Origin: Alteromonas sp. RKMC-009
Lineage (GTDB): Bacteria; Pseudomonadota; Gammaproteobacteria; Enterobacterales; Alteromonadaceae
Assembly: GCF_003584565.2 (NCBI RefSeq)
Contig: NZ_CP031010.1
Span: 744,001 to 808,000, forward strand
Reading direction: 5' to 3'
Length of the DNA: 64,000 nt
Shown: piece after piece, positions 61,945 through 64,000 of the stretch
Layout: every line of letters begins with the position of its first letter
Numbering within the stretch: position 1 is the first letter of the stretch
Notes under the pieces: model-generated
Database searches by the model: none
Seen by the model: only the letters and a program-made list of their open reading frames with translations
What the model was told of the DNA's origin: nothing
Translations under genes and position numbers: made by a program

Positions 61945-62757
61945 TCAGTCCGGAGATTTTTGCAACTTGTTTACTGTCTCACGGAGTGATTTCAGTTCAG
62001 CCATCACATCATTCAGCGTGGGCTCATTATTTTCAGCTGCGGCTTCACGGCGGGCGGCAGCGTTTTCCTGTTCCATCACACCTACTACAATACCAATTAC
62101 CATATTGAGGAAGGCAAACGCCGTAAAGAAGATAAAAGTGAGATAGTACAGCCAGCTGAGCGGGTACACTGCCATGGTCTCGTACATGACATCCGTCCAG
62201 TCTTCAAAGGTCATTACCCTGAACAGCGTCAGCATGGAAATAGTGATATCGCCCCATAGCTCACTGTTTATTTGCTCAAATAAAGTGCTGCCAACGGCGG
62301 CATAGATGTAAAAGATGATAAACATCAGCAGCATGACATAGCCAAGTTGAGGCAAGGCTTTTACCAGCGACACCAGTAAGATCCGCAGTTCGGGTATGAT
62401 GGAAATCATCCTTAAAACCCTGAACACCCTGACCAGCCGGCCTACGAGAGCAAGATCGGTGCTTTCAGCCGGGATAAGGCTGACAATCACAATCAAGGTA
62501 TCAAACCAGTTCCAGAAACTTTTGAAGAACTGCTTTTTGTTTTTCTCGGCCAGAAAGCGGATGGTGATTTCCGTCAGGAAAAAGGCACTGATAAACCAGT
62601 CGAGTATCAAGGTGACCGAGGCAAAACCTCTTGGCATATCATAGGTTTTGGCGCCGACCAGTAAGGCGGAGATAATGATGACTGAGATAACAAAAATCTC
62701 AAATGTCTTATTAGAACGGATCCGTTCAAAGCGATTCTGGAGTTCAGTGGCTTTCAT
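61945..62757 (-). CDS. Single-domain voltage-gated cation channel (NaChBac superfamily)
   Basis: 270 residues, the typical size of bacterial Nav channels, which form tetramers in the inner membrane. S1-S4 span about 18-125, with S4 arginines 107, 110, 113 and 116 at three-residue spacing (RLVRVFRVLR). S5 lies about 135-160, the pore about 170-190 and S6 about 205-230, followed by an Ala/Glu-rich C-terminal coiled coil (about 230-268). The selectivity filter is T183-F-E-D-W-T-D189. NavAb has TLESWSM, and its engineered calcium-selective form CavAb has TLDDWSD. The three acidic positions here (185, 186, 189) match CavAb, so calcium selectivity is a reasonable inference. Confidence 0.88.
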   Translation of the reverse strand: MKATELQNRFERIRSNKTFEIFVISVIIISALLVGAKTYDMPRGFASVTLILDWFISAFFLTEITIRFLAEKNKKQFFKSFWNWFDTLIVIVSLIPAESTDLALVGRLVRVFRVLRMISIIPELRILLVSLVKALPQLGYVMLLMFIIFYIYAAVGSTLFEQINSELWGDITISMLTLFRVMTFEDWTDVMYETMAVYPLSWLYYLTFIFFTAFAFLNMVIGIVVGVMEQENAAARREAAAENNEPTLNDVMAELKSLRETVNKLQKSPD

Positions 62758-62870
62758 GATGTTGGCAAAATTACTACTTAAGTATAAATATTAAGAATCA
62801 AGAGTGTTTCAAAAATGCAGTTGGTTTTTCTACAATGTCATTAACGTTAACATCATCGAAGGCATGTATA

Positions 62871-63038
62871 ATGGATGACTCATTATCAGGCTTGCAAGGA
62901 AAATTGCTGGATACCAGTGAAAAACTGGAGAATTTTATTCCCACTTCAGAGCATGCTTCCTCGCTGAAAGAGGACTTGCATGATTTGCTATCCATGCTTT
63001 CTGCATTGCAATCCCGTTCAGCAAACGCCGGCCAGTAA
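62871..63038 (+). CDS. Small acidic helical protein, 55 residues, unknown
   Basis: It starts at ATG with GAAGG (62858-62862) 8 nt upstream. The protein is predicted almost wholly helical, with heptad-like leucines (LLDTSEKLENF, LKEDLHDLLSMLSAL), and has no signal or membrane segment. It has its own candidate promoter (TTTCAA 62807-62812, 18 bp, TACAAT 62831-62836) and a terminator directly after it, which supports a real gene. It lies divergently beside the channel gene. A regulatory or adaptor role is possible but not shown. Confidence 0.55.
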   Translation: MDDSLSGLQGKLLDTSEKLENFIPTSEHASSLKEDLHDLLSMLSALQSRSANAGQ

Positions 63039-63060
63039 TCTTATTTCATGCACATACGAA

Positions 63061-63093
63061 AAAGCCGTTTGCCCGCTAAGGCAAACGGCTTTT
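63061..63093. terminator. Bidirectional terminator between the small ORF and tolC
   Basis: AAGCCGTTTGCC (63062-63073), 6-nt loop, GGCAAACGGCTT (63080-63091), flanked by A-rich and T-rich ends on both sides. It lies 22 bp after the small ORF and 16 bp beyond the tolC stop. Confidence 0.9.
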
Positions 63094-63109
63094 GCATTTC
63101 TCTTCACAA

Positions 63110-64000
63110 TTAACTGTTTTCGGTATCCGCCGGACGTAAACCTTTGTTAATCATTTCAATATCCTGTGCTGTCAGCGTACCGGCAGCCTGTTTCAGATTA
63201 ACAACCGCCTGAATGAAATCGTAGCGGGCACCAGCCAGGTTACGGCGGGCATCAAACAGGTTTTGCGTGCTGTCCAGTACGTCAACAATGGTACGGGTAC
63301 CCACATCGAAACCGGCTTCAGTGGCTTCAAGTGCACTGCGGGCAGAAACCACAGCCTGTTCCAGTGCGCGGATAGTCGACATCGATGCTTTCACATCGTT
63401 AAACGAGCTGCGTACTGACTGAACAGTCTGACGATAGGTCAGTTCCAGATCCTGACTGGCAGAAATGTAGTTAAACTTCGCCTGCTCAGTTTGTCCCGAT
63501 ACGCTCAGGCCCTGGAATATTGGTACGTTCAGTTGCACACCAACGCTGTAACTGTCGAGGTACGGCGTGGTGTTGTCGATAACTTCGTTACCTACAGTCG
63601 TTGTACTGTGAGTTTTGTCCTTACCTGCAGACGCAGTTAAATCCAGTGTTGGCAGGTGACCGGCACGGGCAGAAGAAATGTCTTCTTTCGCAATGTCCAT
63701 TGCCAGGCGGTTAACCAGTAACGATAAGTTCTTCTCTTCGGCGGTTTCCAGCCATTCATCCGGGGTGGCCGGTTGTGGCATGGTTGCAGAGAAGTTCTCT
63801 GTGTTGAGTTCGTACAGTCTGTCGTGGTACTTACCGGAAATTACACGAAGTGCTTCAAGTGCCAGCTCGACAGCATTTTCTGCCTGAATTTCCTGAGCAA
63901 TAGTATTGTCGTAGTTAGCTTGCGCTTCATGGACGTCAGTGATCGCCGTTAAGCCCACTTCAAAACGTTGCTTGGTTTGTTCAAGTTGACGTTCAATGGC
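63110..64000 (-). CDS. tolC: TolC-family outer-membrane efflux channel (5' end outside window)
   Basis: 297 residues of the C-terminal part; the frame stays open to the right edge (AIERQLEQTKQRFEVGLT and onward), so the N terminus lies outside. The FEVGLTAITDV start of the repeat, the NAVELALEALRVISG helix and the second-half FDVGTRTIVDVLDSTQNLFDARRN repeat are TolC hallmarks. The trimer forms the outer-membrane barrel and periplasmic tunnel for RND and ABC exporters and type I secretion. Closeness to E. coli TolC suggests the true orthologue rather than one of many paralogues. Confidence 0.93.
   Translation of the reverse strand, partial: AIERQLEQTKQRFEVGLTAITDVHEAQANYDNTIAQEIQAENAVELALEALRVISGKYHDRLYELNTENFSATMPQPATPDEWLETAEEKNLSLLVNRLAMDIAKEDISSARAGHLPTLDLTASAGKDKTHSTTTVGNEVIDNTTPYLDSYSVGVQLNVPIFQGLSVSGQTEQAKFNYISASQDLELTYRQTVQSVRSSFNDVKASMSTIRALEQAVVSARSALEATEAGFDVGTRTIVDVLDSTQNLFDARRNLAGARYDFIQAVVNLKQAAGTLTAQDIEMINKGLRPADTENS

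Overview
The window reads as ordinary chromosome of a marine gammaproteobacterium, most likely Alteromonadales (Alteromonadaceae-like). This is inferred from protein similarity recalled from memory and from gene order: ubiE-ubiJ-ubiB, fadB-fadA, rplU-rpmA-obgE with divergent ispB, the ftsB-ispD-ispF-truD-surE-pcm-yqaA-nlpD-rpoS string, rppH-ptsP, lgt-thyA and rapA-rluA. I see no rRNA or tRNA gene, insertion sequence, prophage, integrase or CRISPR array. Coding density is high throughout.

Layout. 0-5 kb: the end of the ubiquinone operon, a cold-shock gene with a long leader, and several small envelope genes, including a compact MBOAT-like protein. 5-13 kb: fatty-acid oxidation (fadBA, leftward), then slt, pepQ and a divergent ZIP-like transporter (rightward). 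13-17 kb: ispB diverges from rplU-rpmA-obgE-folA across a good sigma70 promoter. 17-23.4 kb: a leftward operon from ftsB to rpoS joins cell division, isoprenoid synthesis, RNA modification, damage repair, amidase activation and the stationary-phase sigma factor. 23.4-31 kb: an AsmA-like protein, a Cache chemoreceptor and a trifunctional-type PutA. 31-38 kb: ygiM/ygiF homologues, a membrane-anchored AraC-like protein, mutH, rppH and ptsP. 38-47 kb: a signalling-rich stretch (BdlA-like PAS-PAS receptor, REC-CheX protein, PAS-GGDEF cyclase, PilJ-sensor hybrid kinase) around tauE-lgt-thyA, followed by an AmpG-like permease. 47-64 kb: small unknowns, rluA-rapA, phoH, a transglutaminase-like protein, cysG, deaD, a large PrsT-like TPR lipoprotein, a voltage-gated cation channel, a 55-residue ORF, and tolC running off the right edge.

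No single novel defence or biosynthetic system stands out. The most interesting items are: the channel, whose selectivity filter has the acidic pattern of the engineered calcium channel CavAb; the REC-CheX / GGDEF / PilJ-kinase cluster with convergent stops sharing one TTAA; the BdlA-like receptor, whose predicted promoter is overlapped by two Fur-like repeats 20 bp apart; the membrane-AraC protein; the PrsT-like lipoprotein with no exosortase genes nearby and an 18-bp-period tandem repeat upstream; and the ZIP-like carrier without the usual histidines.
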